A program made the translations under genes and the position numbers. Below are positions 16,276-25,044 of a stretch of 35,991 nt of DNA, one piece after another. Numbering within the stretch: position 1 is the stretch's first letter; the number at the start of each line of letters is the position of its first letter. The notes below the pieces were generated by a model, which was not told the origin of the DNA, did no database searches, and saw nothing but the letters and a program-made list of their open reading frames with translations. Source of the DNA: Bacillota bacterium (GTDB lineage Bacteria; Bacillota; Clostridia; Oscillospirales; Acutalibacteraceae); assembly GCA_023412845.1 (NCBI GenBank), contig JAEZRH010000087.1:1-35991 (forward strand), in the 5' to 3' direction.

Positions 16276-18489
16276 ATGAAATTTGTAAGCTTTCTGAAAA
16301 AACTGCACCGGCACTCCTTCAACATCGTGGATTTTATCATCAATCAGCGAAGAGCCATCGAAATTTTTTTCGCGGTCATTACGGTGGTCAGCCTGTTCTG
16401 CTGGCCTCTGGTGGACGTCAACTACGACCTGACCCAGTACCTGCCGTCCTCCGCGAAAACCCAGCAGGGGCTGAGCGTCCTGAAGCAGGAATTCGGCTAT
16501 CCGGGTACGGCCAGGGTCATGGTCGACAACGTTACATACTACCAGGCAAAGGCCTATAAAGATAAAATTGAAGCGGTGGACGGGGTGGACTCAGTCACCT
16601 GGTGCGACAGCCTGACGCCCGCCTACAAGGCCTCGTCCTTCATCCGCACGAAAGACACCGAGGATTATTACAAAAACGGATATTCCGTCATGGATATTAT
16701 TTTCCGGGAGGGCGACACCACCAAACTGACCACGAAGGCGCTGGGCGAGATCCAGCAGATCGTAGGGAGCAAAGGGCACATCGTCGGACCAGCGATCGTG
16801 AACAAATCGCTGAACGAAAACCTGAACCGCGAGATCACGAGGGCGACCGGGATGGTAATCGGAGTCATTTTTGTGATTCTTCTTCTCACGACCACCTCGT
16901 GGTTCCTGCCCGTTCTGTTCCTGCTCATCATGGGGATCGCCATTGCCATCAACATGGGCACCAACATTTTTCTCGGCGAGGTCTCCTTCATCACTTCCAG
17001 CGTATCCGCAATTCTGCAGCTTGCCGTCGCGATGGATTATTCCATCTTCCTCATCAGCTCCTTCACGGCGGAACGGAAAAAGGGGCTTGACCTGCGGGAA
17101 TCGGTTGCAAACGCTATACGCCATTCGGCAAAATCGATTCTGGCCTGCGGGCTGGCGACCTTCTTCGGGTTCATTGCGCTGTCGCTGATGAAGTACTCCA
17201 TCGGCTTCGACCTCGGCATCTGCCTGGCCAAGGGGATCGCGACCAGCGTCATCACGGTTCTGTTCCTGATGCCGTCGCTCATCCTGCGCTGGGCGAACAT
17301 CATTGAAAAAACGTCGCACCGGCAGTTTGTACCGTCGATGCACAAATTCGCCGCGGGTTCTTACAAAAGCCGGTACGTGACCCTTGCCCTGGCGCTCCTC
17401 GTCGCCGTACCGGCCTATGTCGGGAAAGGGCTCAATAATTTCACGTTCGGCGAATCCGCCCTCGGGGCCGGCGAAGGGACGAAGGTCTACTCGGACGAAC
17501 AGGCCATCGACAAGCAGTTCGGCCGCAGCAACCTGCTGCTGGTTCTTGTGCCGAACACGTCCGTCTCGCGGGAAGGAGAGCTTTCGGACGCTCTGGAGGA
17601 CCTGAACGTCACCAAAAGCGTCACTTCCTACGCGAACAAAATCCCGCAGGGGATTCCTCAAAGCATCCTCCCGAACAGCGTCACGGAGCTGCTGCACACG
17701 AAGAATTACGCGAGAATTCTGGTTTATACCCGCACAAAGGATGAAAGCACGCTGGCGTTTCAGGCTTCCGACCAGATTCAGTCCCTTGTGAAGAAATATT
17801 ATCCAGACGGTTCCTACGTCATCGGCACGACGCCGGTCACGCAGGATATCAAATCCACCATTACCAGCGACTACGACCTGGTGGATTCCATCTCCATTCT
17901 GGCGGTGGCACTCGTCGTCATGCTGAGCTTCCGCTCCGCCCTGCTTGCCGTGCTGCTTCTGGTCCCGATCGAGATCGCCGTTTTCGTCAACATGATGTTC
18001 CCGTACCTTGTCGGCGACAAGCTGATGTTCATCGGGTACATGGTGGTCAGCTGCATCCAGCTCGGCGCCACGGTGGACTATGCGATCCTTCTGACCAACA
18101 ACTATATGGAGTACCGGGCCCGCATGGACCGCAGGGAGGCCACGATCACGGCGATTGCCAACACCATGGAGCCCCTGCTCACTTCCGCGTCGATCCTCAC
18201 CCTTGCGGGATACACGCTTTACAAGACCTCGTCCGTCGGGGCCATTGCGGACATCGGCCACCTGATCGGCCGCGGGACGATTCTGAGCTTTCTGCTTGTG
18301 GTCACGGTCCTGCCGTCGCTGATTTACATATTTGACAAACCGATCACCAAGCATATGGCCCGAATGCAGCGCCTGCGGGAAAAAGCGGACGCGAAGCGTG
18401 CTCGAAGGCGGCAGGCGATCGTGGAAAGACTGAAAAACTCCAGTGTGGGAATGAAACTGCTCGAACAAAGCAACCAGGGAGGTAACTGA
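16276..18489 (+). CDS. MMPL/RND (HAE3-type) exporter
   Basis: A proton-driven membrane transporter of 737 residues, in two homologous halves. Helix 1 is near residues 28-48, followed by a large outside domain, a bundle of five helices (about 185-340), a second outside domain (about 375-525), and a second bundle to about 685. Each half carries the Asp-Tyr pair of the MMPL proton path: AVAMDYSIFL near 254 and GATVDYAILL near 595. The C-terminal tail is basic and cytoplasmic. The ATG at 16276 is six bases after AGGGGG; an ATG at 16270 is closer to that site and less likely. It lies between tetR and two genes for secreted proteins, which suggests these act with it. MMPL proteins move lipids, siderophores, peptides or drugs; the substrate here is unknown. 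Confidence 0.92.
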   Translation: MKFVSFLKKLHRHSFNIVDFIINQRRAIEIFFAVITVVSLFCWPLVDVNYDLTQYLPSSAKTQQGLSVLKQEFGYPGTARVMVDNVTYYQAKAYKDKIEAVDGVDSVTWCDSLTPAYKASSFIRTKDTEDYYKNGYSVMDIIFREGDTTKLTTKALGEIQQIVGSKGHIVGPAIVNKSLNENLNREITRATGMVIGVIFVILLLTTTSWFLPVLFLLIMGIAIAINMGTNIFLGEVSFITSSVSAILQLAVAMDYSIFLISSFTAERKKGLDLRESVANAIRHSAKSILACGLATFFGFIALSLMKYSIGFDLGICLAKGIATSVITVLFLMPSLILRWANIIEKTSHRQFVPSMHKFAAGSYKSRYVTLALALLVAVPAYVGKGLNNFTFGESALGAGEGTKVYSDEQAIDKQFGRSNLLLVLVPNTSVSREGELSDALEDLNVTKSVTSYANKIPQGIPQSILPNSVTELLHTKNYARILVYTRTKDESTLAFQASDQIQSLVKKYYPDGSYVIGTTPVTQDIKSTITSDYDLVDSISILAVALVVMLSFRSALLAVLLLVPIEIAVFVNMMFPYLVGDKLMFIGYMVVSCIQLGATVDYAILLTNNYMEYRARMDRREATITAIANTMEPLLTSASILTLAGYTLYKTSSVGAIADIGHLIGRGTILSFLLVVTVLPSLIYIFDKPITKHMARMQRLREKADAKRARRRQAIVERLKNSSVGMKLLEQSNQGGN

Positions 18490-18491
18490 AG

Positions 18492-20684
18492 ATGAAAAAG
18501 ATGCGCAGGGTAGCGGCGGCCTCTCTCGCCGCGGCCGTTCTGGTCCCCCTGACCCAAATTTCAGCCGGAGCGTCGGCGCCCGCCGTGACGGCCGACGAAA
18601 CGGTTTATGTCAACCTCGACTATTACGGCAAAACAAGCGGCGTGAACATCGTCAAGGGCTACAGCCTGAACGGAAACAGCACGATTACGGACTACGGCTC
18701 CTACGACAGCGTTCTGAACATGTCGGGCGAAGCGAAGCCGCAGATTTCGGGCGACGCCGTCACCTGGAGCCTGCCGGCGGGGACGCAGAGCTTTTACAGC
18801 CAGTACACGCCGAAAAACAAGGACGTCTCCCTTCCGTGGACGTTCGACATCTCCTACAAGCTGAACGGCATGCCGACGGACCCGGGCAAGCTGGCGGGCG
18901 TTTCCGGCCTGGTGGAGATCGACGTCAAGGCCACGCCGGATAAAAACGTCAGCAGCTATCTGAAAAACAACATGCTTCTGGAACTTGGCACCGCCTTCAA
19001 AATGAAGGACACCTATAGTCTGGAAGCCCCCGGGTCGCAGCTGCAGACTCTTGGGGAATACAAGGCGGTCGTGTTTGCCGCCGTTCCGGGGGAGGAAAAG
19101 GAATACACGATCCGCGTCGGGACGAAAAAGTTCGATACCGTCGGACTCCTGATGATGATGGAGCCGGGCACCCTGAGCACCTTTCAGGACATCAAGGACA
19201 TCAAGAGCGACAAAGACAAGGTGAAAAGCTCTCTCGACACCATCAACGACAGCACCGATTCCATTCTGGATACGCTGACGGAGATGACGGGCGGCATCAC
19301 GGGGATCGAGTCCGGGCTGAATTCGGCGGATGATGCCAGAAGCTACATCTCCCAGAACAAGGGAAGCGTCTACCAGAACGCGGACGCCGCCATCGCCAGC
19401 CTTTCCTCCATCTCGAAGCAGATGTCGGCCATGATCCCCCATATGCAGGAAGGGGAAAGCGCCGTTCAGGACGTGAACGCCGACATCAATACGCTGAACA
19501 CGACGCTGCAGAGCACCAGCGGGACCCTGTACTCGCTGTCGAATCATATCGGTTCTCTGAAGGACAGCATCAGCGACCTGCGGGATACGCTGGATAACCT
19601 GGACACCACGACCGGGGACACCGCCGACAAGCTCAGCGACCTGAAGTCGGAGCTGAAAGACGAGCAGGCGGCGATTACGACCGACAAAGCCATTCTTCAG
19701 TCCGCAACGAAAACACTGAGCGCGCAGAACAGCGCCCTGTTAAGCAGCAGCGCGGCGCTCTCCACAGATCTGGGCACGTTGCTCGGAAGCAATCTGAAAG
19801 AAAAGCTGGCAGAGATGCAGGCCGCGGGAGCTTCCGGAGCGGAACTCCTGGCTTTTGAGGGGATGCTGGAGGGCCTGCAGTCGGACAGCACCGCGTTCAT
19901 CACAGCCCTGGATACTCTCAGCGACACTTCAAAGGCCCTTCCGGCCCTGTTAAGCCAGCTGTCCGGCGAATCGACGGACATCCTCGGCTCGAGCTCGAGC
20001 CTGATGGGAACTCTGGAGGACTACCTGAACGATCTGCACGACGGGCACGACTCCGCCGACAAGCTGCTGAAAACCTCCAATCTGATCGGCGGCGATATCC
20101 AGAGCCTTCTCGATTCCTGCCAGAACGTACTCACGAATGTCAACAGCGCCACCGGCACGGCCAACAAATACAAAAGCGGCGCCGTGAGCACCCTGAAGGA
20201 CTCCGAGGCCCTGACAGAAAGCCTCTCCTCCGGAATCGGCAGCGCGCAGAGCTTCCTGACTTCCCTCGAAGGCCTCATGAAAACCAGCGGAACCAAGCTG
20301 GACGACGCCGCGAAAAAGACTCTGGGCGGTTCCATCTCCGTCCTTCAGAAGAGCCTGGAAGGGATCGGCAAAACGGATACCATTAAAACTGCCAGCGACA
20401 CAATCAATAAAACGGTGAACAACGAGATCGACAAATACGAAAAGGACAATAATCTGCTGAACCTGGATTACGAAGCAAAACCCGTTTCCTTTACCTCTTC
20501 CAAAAATCCGACGCCGTCCAGCATCCAGATCGTGATGCGCACGCAGGAAATCACCACGGAAAATAACAGTCAGAATATCAAAGACCAGGAAAAAGCCGAT
20601 AGCTACGTCTCGCCCCTGACCCGCATCGGTAATATTTTCGCCAAAATCTGGTCGGCCATCCAATCTATTTTCTCCGGCAGCTGA
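18492..20684 (+). CDS. Large secreted coiled-coil protein, partner of the MMPL exporter
   Basis: A 730-residue protein beginning two bases after the MMPL stop. Residues 1-28 are a signal peptide (basic start, hydrophobic core, end near SAGASA). Residues about 35-235 look like a beta-rich extracellular domain. Residues about 245-640 are a long Ser/Thr/Asp-rich helical region with heptad-like spacing of Leu, Ile and Ala, reminiscent of the outside part of YhgE/Pip proteins, but the flanking membrane helices of that family are missing. The last 80 residues end in an amphipathic tail, IGNIFAKIWSAIQSIFSGS. No enzyme motif is seen. It probably sits outside the membrane, attached through its tail or the MMPL outer domains. 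Function not recognised. Confidence 0.72.
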   Translation: MKKMRRVAAASLAAAVLVPLTQISAGASAPAVTADETVYVNLDYYGKTSGVNIVKGYSLNGNSTITDYGSYDSVLNMSGEAKPQISGDAVTWSLPAGTQSFYSQYTPKNKDVSLPWTFDISYKLNGMPTDPGKLAGVSGLVEIDVKATPDKNVSSYLKNNMLLELGTAFKMKDTYSLEAPGSQLQTLGEYKAVVFAAVPGEEKEYTIRVGTKKFDTVGLLMMMEPGTLSTFQDIKDIKSDKDKVKSSLDTINDSTDSILDTLTEMTGGITGIESGLNSADDARSYISQNKGSVYQNADAAIASLSSISKQMSAMIPHMQEGESAVQDVNADINTLNTTLQSTSGTLYSLSNHIGSLKDSISDLRDTLDNLDTTTGDTADKLSDLKSELKDEQAAITTDKAILQSATKTLSAQNSALLSSSAALSTDLGTLLGSNLKEKLAEMQAAGASGAELLAFEGMLEGLQSDSTAFITALDTLSDTSKALPALLSQLSGESTDILGSSSSLMGTLEDYLNDLHDGHDSADKLLKTSNLIGGDIQSLLDSCQNVLTNVNSATGTANKYKSGAVSTLKDSEALTESLSSGIGSAQSFLTSLEGLMKTSGTKLDDAAKKTLGGSISVLQKSLEGIGKTDTIKTASDTINKTVNNEIDKYEKDNNLLNLDYEAKPVSFTSSKNPTPSSIQIVMRTQEITTENNSQNIKDQEKADSYVSPLTRIGNIFAKIWSAIQSIFSGS

Positions 20685-20735
20685 AAACCGGAAACAGATC
20701 GAATCGGAATTTTATCCTACTGAGGAAGTGTTGAC

Positions 20736-22052
20736 ATGAAGAAAACCGGGAAAGCCATCTTGTGCGCGGCCATGCTGATGGCTGCGATCCCTTTCTCCGC
20801 TCCCGTGCCCGCCCGCGCCGGTTCCTGCGTCACGCAGGTCATCGGGACGCGCGGCTCCAGAACCTATATGGGCACCTATGACGCGTGGGCCGCGAAAAAG
20901 TGGGACCCGGACAACTTCATCGACGTTACGGGCGAGGACGTGGACTATTCCGGGCCTCTGATGATGCGCGGCGGAACCGTGGGAAATGTCACCCTCAGCG
21001 GCGGCATCGCGGATCTGACGGTCTACGGAGGCAGCACGGCGGACGTGCTGTGTGACGGCAGCATTGACGTGTTCGGCGGAAGCACGGGTTCCCTCTCTTC
21101 GGAAGAAGACGTCAGCATCCATAACGGGGCCGTCCGGGGCAATGTGGAAGCCCCAAAGACCGTGACCCTGATTGGGCGGGCGACGATTTCAGGAGAAATC
21201 TCCGGAAACGATGTCAATGTTTATGCAACGGGAGCCACAGGCTCCGTCACCGTTTCCGGAACCGTTTCGTTTTCCGGCGTTATGACCCTGACCGGCTCCA
21301 GCCACAGTTTCGCCGGTCTGGACGGCCAAAGTTCCGGAACCCTGAAAATCAGCGGCTTTGCGGGAACGCTGCCCGCAATCACAAGTACCGAAGGAATCTG
21401 CATGGAGGCGGGCAGCACTGCGTCCGTTGACAGCGGCCTCGGGGTTCACACCCTGACACTCGGCGACGGTTCGGACTTCGCGGCGTTTGCAAAGCTCGCT
21501 GCAGACACGGTCACCGGTCCCGGAATCGTGACGGTGCACCCGGGGAGCCTTACCGTCAATTCCGGAGTCTCCAATTTCCCCGTGATTGATTTTTATGGCG
21601 GGGGGGCCGATGGGCTTCCCGCATTTTCGGCAAAATCCGGCGCTGTCTCCGCCGGCAGCGTTCTGTCGTTCGGGTACGGCTTCGTCAAACATACCGCCGC
21701 AGATGGCATGCTCGACAGCTTTACCCTCAAGGCCCTTTCCGGGAACGGCGTCTCGCTGAATGCGCCTTCCGCCGTGCTCAAAGAGGGAAAATCCGTTTCC
21801 GTGAAGGCTTCCGTCACGCCCGGTCTCTCGCGGATGGCTGAGGGAACGCAATTATGCTGGAAGCTGATTGATCCATATTCCGCCTTTTCCATCACCCCAA
21901 ACCCTTCGGAGGGCTCCTGTGAAATTCATCTTCAGAATCCCCTGAATACGAAGACTGCGGCAAAAGCGGACCTGGCAGTTTACCTGGCGGACAGGAATGG
22001 AAACCTGCTGCAGAATTACAAATCGGCGCTGTGTACGGTGACCGTCTCCTAA
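20736..22052 (+). CDS. Secreted beta-rich protein of unknown function
   Basis: A 438-residue protein with a clear signal peptide (about 1-28, cleavage near ARAGS). Residues 55-300 are a run of short Gly/Ser/Thr/Val-rich strands with repeated turns (VTLSGG, LTVYGGS, IDVFGGS, VTLIGRA, VTVSGTVSF) that suggest a beta-solenoid or bactofilin-like repeat fold. The last 100 residues resemble an Ig-like beta-sandwich and end in ALCTVTVS. No catalytic motif or wall anchor is visible. It follows the coiled-coil gene by 51 bases with no terminator between, and a GAGGA site precedes the ATG. It is therefore probably the last gene of the tetR-MMPL operon. I do not recognise the family. Confidence 0.65.
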   Translation: MKKTGKAILCAAMLMAAIPFSAPVPARAGSCVTQVIGTRGSRTYMGTYDAWAAKKWDPDNFIDVTGEDVDYSGPLMMRGGTVGNVTLSGGIADLTVYGGSTADVLCDGSIDVFGGSTGSLSSEEDVSIHNGAVRGNVEAPKTVTLIGRATISGEISGNDVNVYATGATGSVTVSGTVSFSGVMTLTGSSHSFAGLDGQSSGTLKISGFAGTLPAITSTEGICMEAGSTASVDSGLGVHTLTLGDGSDFAAFAKLAADTVTGPGIVTVHPGSLTVNSGVSNFPVIDFYGGGADGLPAFSAKSGAVSAGSVLSFGYGFVKHTAADGMLDSFTLKALSGNGVSLNAPSAVLKEGKSVSVKASVTPGLSRMAEGTQLCWKLIDPYSAFSITPNPSEGSCEIHLQNPLNTKTAAKADLAVYLADRNGNLLQNYKSALCTVTVS

Positions 22053-22085
22053 ATCCTCTTGCCTGCAATCCGCGGCATGGCCCGC

Positions 22086-22126
22086 ACACCGTCCTTCTCG
22101 GGTACGGCGTGTTAAATATATTTTAG
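22086..22126 (+). terminator. Weak terminator candidate after the tetR-MMPL operon
   Basis: ACACCGT (22086-22092) pairs with ACG..GTGT (22104-22112) with a two-base bulge and an 11-base loop. It is followed by an A/T-rich stretch (TAAATATATTTTAG). Weak, but in the right place. Confidence 0.3.
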
Positions 22127-22147
22127 ATTGTCCGGCCCTGACGGCCC

Positions 22148-22176
22148 TTGCCAGTTTTACAAAATCGAAGTAGAAT
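22148..22176 (+). promoter_or_regulatory. Promoter of a short transcription unit
   Basis: TTGCCA at 22148-22153, 17-base spacer, TAGAAT at 22171-22176. It leads into about 220 bases that end at the strong terminator at 22374-22402. Confidence 0.45.
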
Positions 22177-22234
22177 ATAACGGTACGAACAACAGCGATT
22201 TATCATTCGAAAATCCCGGAAAGGAGCGTTACCC

Positions 22235-22480
22235 GTGCCGATTCGGCAAAGAAGCGATTTGTCCGCCATGAAGCCGGACGCGGTCGTAGCGGACTGCAGA
22301 GACGCTGCCGCGCCGTCGGATTTTTATATCCGTCTGCGGAGCCTTTCTGCATCGTTATATAACCGGGATCACGAAAAAATCAGCCGAAGGGCTGATTTTT
22401 TTGCCTGGCGCGCAGCGGGAAGAACGCACCAATTTTTATCGAAATTCTCATCTGGTTCATCCATTTTCAACAAAGTTTGA
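22235..22480 (+). CDS. Small ORF of doubtful status, interrupted by a terminator
   Basis: GTG at 22235 lies eight bases after AAAGGAG, and the frame stays open for 81 residues. The unit also has its own promoter. However, a perfect intrinsic terminator (22374-22402) lies inside the frame, so most transcripts would end after about 46 codons. The residues show no known domain and are Arg/Ser/Ala rich. It may be the remnant of a lost gene, a leader peptide, or a small RNA with a translated 5' part. I do not assign a function. Confidence 0.3.
   Translation: MPIRQRSDLSAMKPDAVVADCRDAAAPSDFYIRLRSLSASLYNRDHEKISRRADFFAWRAAGRTHQFLSKFSSGSSIFNKV
22374..22402 (+). terminator. Strong intrinsic terminator
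   Basis: AAAAAATCAGCC (22374-22385), GAAG tetraloop, GGCTGATTTTTT (22390-22401), continuing with T. A 12-bp stem counting the A-U pairs. It insulates the TolC-like operon from upstream transcription. Confidence 0.85.
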
Positions 22481-22498
22481 TTTCCAACAGGAAGGGGA

Positions 22499-22526
22499 TT
22501 GACAAATTCGATTTTGAGCGTATTAT
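22499..22526 (+). promoter_or_regulatory. Promoter of the TolC-like/MacAB operon
   Basis: Consensus TTGACA at 22499-22504, 16-base spacer, TATTAT at 22521-22526. Transcription would start near 22533. It is the best promoter match in this half of the window. Confidence 0.75.
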
Positions 22527-22545
22527 TGTACTAAATAAATAATAC
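22520..22545. promoter_or_regulatory. Inverted repeat over the promoter start, possible operator
   Basis: GTATTATT (22520-22527) and AATAATAC (22538-22545), perfect 8-bp arms 10 bases apart, covering the -10 box and the start of transcription. A regulator bound here would block initiation. Which regulator is unknown; the sequence does not match the TGACTnAAAGTCA operators at tetR. Confidence 0.5.
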
Positions 22546-22564
22546 ACAATAGACCTTGAAAGCA

Positions 22565-22584
22565 CCCCGCGGCACACCGCGGGG
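22565..22584 (+). other. GC-rich hairpin in the leader of the TolC-like gene
   Basis: CCCCGCGG, CACA loop, CCGCGGGG: a perfect 8-bp stem between the promoter and the ribosome site. No U-run follows, so it is more likely an mRNA stabiliser than a terminator. Confidence 0.6.
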
Positions 22585-22611
22585 CTCATGATGGAAAGGA
22601 AGACTGGTTGC

Positions 22612-23667
22612 GTGAAAAAAACATTTTTGGCCGTGCTGCTGGCAGCCGCCGTATCTGTTTCCGGGATTCCGGCCTTCGCTGTGGATGCGGACAATACGGT
22701 ATCGGCGAACTCGATAACTATTTCTCTCAGTACGCTGGACGGCCTCGTGCGGCAATATAATCCGAACGCTCTTGCCCTTTATAACAGCTTGATGAAGACG
22801 AGGCAGGCTTATACCGACGCGAAAGCATACGATTCGGACGAGCAGATTGATGCTGCCGCCCATGCAGATGACCTTGCGGAAGCCACCTATGAGGAACAGG
22901 TACAGCAGATCATCGTGAGCTCGAAGCAGACGTATCTTGCATACTGGTACGCCGTTACCATCCAGGCGGGCGATCAGGCGGAGGCCGACCGCGACGCGAA
23001 GCTGCTTGCTTACGAGAAAGGCTGTCTGCAGAACGGCTATCTTTCTCAGAAGGATTACCAGGCCGCTGCGGACAACGCGGCAAAATCCTCGCAGGCGCTC
23101 GCGGCGCAGACCTCCGCCGTGGCGCAGGCGGATCAGAGCCTGAAAGCTCTGATCCCCGTAGCGGCGGGCGTGAACGTCGATATCCTTCCACTCGCCGAAA
23201 CAGATTTTGACTTCAGCGGAATTTCACAGATCAACTATGCCAACGACGTGATCCTAATGCGGAACAAGAATGAAGACATCCAGTCCGCGGCGTTGGAATA
23301 TCATTATGACAATGATAACACCTACGATTTATTTACCGATCAGGATATCGCCAACGCGAAGCTGAAGCTGGATCAGACGACCCAGGCGCAGACATCGGCT
23401 TTCCTGAACCTTTACAATACCGTTACGTCTTTCTACACCGCCTATCAGACGGAGCAGCAGACCGTGCAGAGGAAAGAGGCCGAAGTACAGCTCGATACGC
23501 AGCGGGTAGCGAACGGATATCTCTCGCAGAAAGATTACGACCAGGCATCGCTCGATCTGCAGACCATGAAAAATTCACTGGAAAACGACCGTAATTCACT
23601 GTATATTTCCTACTTGAAATATATCGGCATGAGGAACGGATATTCCGCAGGGAGTACTGGTACATGA
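22612..23667 (+). CDS. TolC-like (outer membrane efflux family) secreted coiled-coil protein
   Basis: A 351-residue protein. The start chosen is GTG at 22612, nine bases after AGGAAG, giving a signal peptide (residues 1-23, ending PAFA). An ATG at 22588 would add eight residues before it and lies ahead of the ribosome site. Two long helical hairpins follow, and each contains NGYLSQKDY (near residues 141 and 300), so the protein is an internal duplication, as in TolC, whose two halves are repeats. The usual TolC beta-barrel strands are not obvious. Its gene overlaps the MacA-like gene by four bases. In an organism with one membrane, such a protein may extend the adaptor through the wall; this is inference. 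Length is shorter than typical TolC (about 430-490). Confidence 0.75.
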   Translation: MKKTFLAVLLAAAVSVSGIPAFAVDADNTVSANSITISLSTLDGLVRQYNPNALALYNSLMKTRQAYTDAKAYDSDEQIDAAAHADDLAEATYEEQVQQIIVSSKQTYLAYWYAVTIQAGDQAEADRDAKLLAYEKGCLQNGYLSQKDYQAAADNAAKSSQALAAQTSAVAQADQSLKALIPVAAGVNVDILPLAETDFDFSGISQINYANDVILMRNKNEDIQSAALEYHYDNDNTYDLFTDQDIANAKLKLDQTTQAQTSAFLNLYNTVTSFYTAYQTEQQTVQRKEAEVQLDTQRVANGYLSQKDYDQASLDLQTMKNSLENDRNSLYISYLKYIGMRNGYSAGSTGT

Positions 23668-25040
23668 GCCTGAAATTATCAAAACCCAAATTCACAAAAA
23701 AACGCATTATTCTCGTTTCCCTGGCCCTGGTGGCCGTCGTCGGCGTGGTATGCGCCATTTCCGTAAGCGGGCGGGCGCGCAAGGTACGCGCGAACGTCGC
23801 CTGCGGGCAACTCGCAAAAACCAGCCTCCAGGATACCGTCAGCGTTTCCGGGACCATCCAGAGCAAAAATTCTTCCGACGTTTATTCGACCCTGACCTAT
23901 CCCGTGGCGAAAGTTTCCGTCTCCGCCGGGGATAAGGTCAAAAAAGGCGACATCCTCGCCGTGCTGGACACTTCTTCGCTGGAAAAGGACCTGGAACAGC
24001 AGAAGGCAACGATGAGCACGTCCTCCACAAGCGAATCGCTGGCGGCGCAGCAGGCGAGCGACAGCTACGAGACCGCGCTCGACCTCTACAACCACAACCA
24101 GAATCCGGACATCGTCTCCGCGGCTTCTCAGCTCGACAGCGCAAAATCCACGCTGCAGACCGAGCAGAATACATACAATGCGGATAAATTCTCCTATGAT
24201 AACGGCCAGCTTTCCAAAGTGGAGATGGACGCGGAAGCCGCCAAGCTAGCACAGGCGCAGGAGAGTGTCGAGAACGCCCAAAAGACGCTTGCCGCGGCAC
24301 AGAAGAAAGCCCAGCAGGAGCTGCGCACGGCGCAGTCCAATTATCAGGACGCCGTGAACAAGGCGGCCGACAAAAGCCAGCAGGCCGCGCTGGAAAAGAT
24401 ACAGAAAAGCCTTGACGACTGCATCCTCACGGCGCCCGCGGACGGCATCGTGACCGTATGCAGCGCCAACGGCGGCGCGGTGCCGAACGGAGTGCTGTTC
24501 AAGGTGGAGGATGCTTCGAGCCTCGAGGTGGACACCCAGGTCAAGGAAATCGACGTGGACAGCGTCAAACCCGGCAACAAGGCCACGATCACGACGGACG
24601 CGACGGGCGACGCCGCCATCCCCGCGACCGTAACAAGCGTCGCGCCCGCCGCAACACAGTCCACGCAGGGCACCGGCGACGTGACTTTCGACACGAAGAT
24701 CACCGTGACGGGGCAGAACCCGTCCCTGCGCATCGGCATGACGGCCCGTGCCAGCATCGTGCTGCAGGAAAAGAGCGACATCTTTGTGGTTCCCTACGAC
24801 GCGCTCCTCCAAAAACCGGACGGGAGCTACGCTCTCATGGTCGCGGAGAAATCCGACTATCTGTACAAGGTCAGGGAAGTCCCCGTGAAAACCGGCCTTG
24901 AAACGGACGTATCCGTAGAGATTTCGGGCGCCGGGCTGAAAGACGGCATGATGTACGTTTCGAACCCGGAGAGCGTCTCCGCGGGCGACGTGATCCAGCC
25001 CGGTTCCTCCGCGTCTTCGTCCGCCTCCGGGGAGGGCTGA
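23664..25040 (+). CDS. MacA/HlyD-type periplasmic adaptor (membrane fusion protein)
   Basis: A 458-residue adaptor with one N-terminal helix (about 14-34). A lipoyl-like half follows (VSGTIQSKNSSDVYSTLTYP, then VSAGDKVKKGDILAVLDTSSL near 85-105). A long helical hairpin rich in Gln, Ala and Lys spans about 105-255. The second lipoyl half is LTAPADGIVTVCSANGGAV near 257. Beta-barrel and membrane-proximal domains take up the rest, with a Ser-rich tail. It would link the MacB-like exporter to the TolC-like protein. The ATG overlaps the stop of the previous gene by four bases. Equivalent single-membrane systems are the YknX-type adaptors of Bacillus. Confidence 0.9.
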   Translation: MSLKLSKPKFTKKRIILVSLALVAVVGVVCAISVSGRARKVRANVACGQLAKTSLQDTVSVSGTIQSKNSSDVYSTLTYPVAKVSVSAGDKVKKGDILAVLDTSSLEKDLEQQKATMSTSSTSESLAAQQASDSYETALDLYNHNQNPDIVSAASQLDSAKSTLQTEQNTYNADKFSYDNGQLSKVEMDAEAAKLAQAQESVENAQKTLAAAQKKAQQELRTAQSNYQDAVNKAADKSQQAALEKIQKSLDDCILTAPADGIVTVCSANGGAVPNGVLFKVEDASSLEVDTQVKEIDVDSVKPGNKATITTDATGDAAIPATVTSVAPAATQSTQGTGDVTFDTKITVTGQNPSLRIGMTARASIVLQEKSDIFVVPYDALLQKPDGSYALMVAEKSDYLYKVREVPVKTGLETDVSVEISGAGLKDGMMYVSNPESVSAGDVIQPGSSASSSASGEG

Positions 25041-25044
25041 GGCA

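Noticed and set aside
16591..18468. A 625-codon open frame antisense to the MMPL gene
   Set aside because: It is Arg/His/Asp-rich with no membrane or domain pattern, and the opposite frame is a clear MMPL protein. High GC at third positions removes stop codons from the antisense frame.
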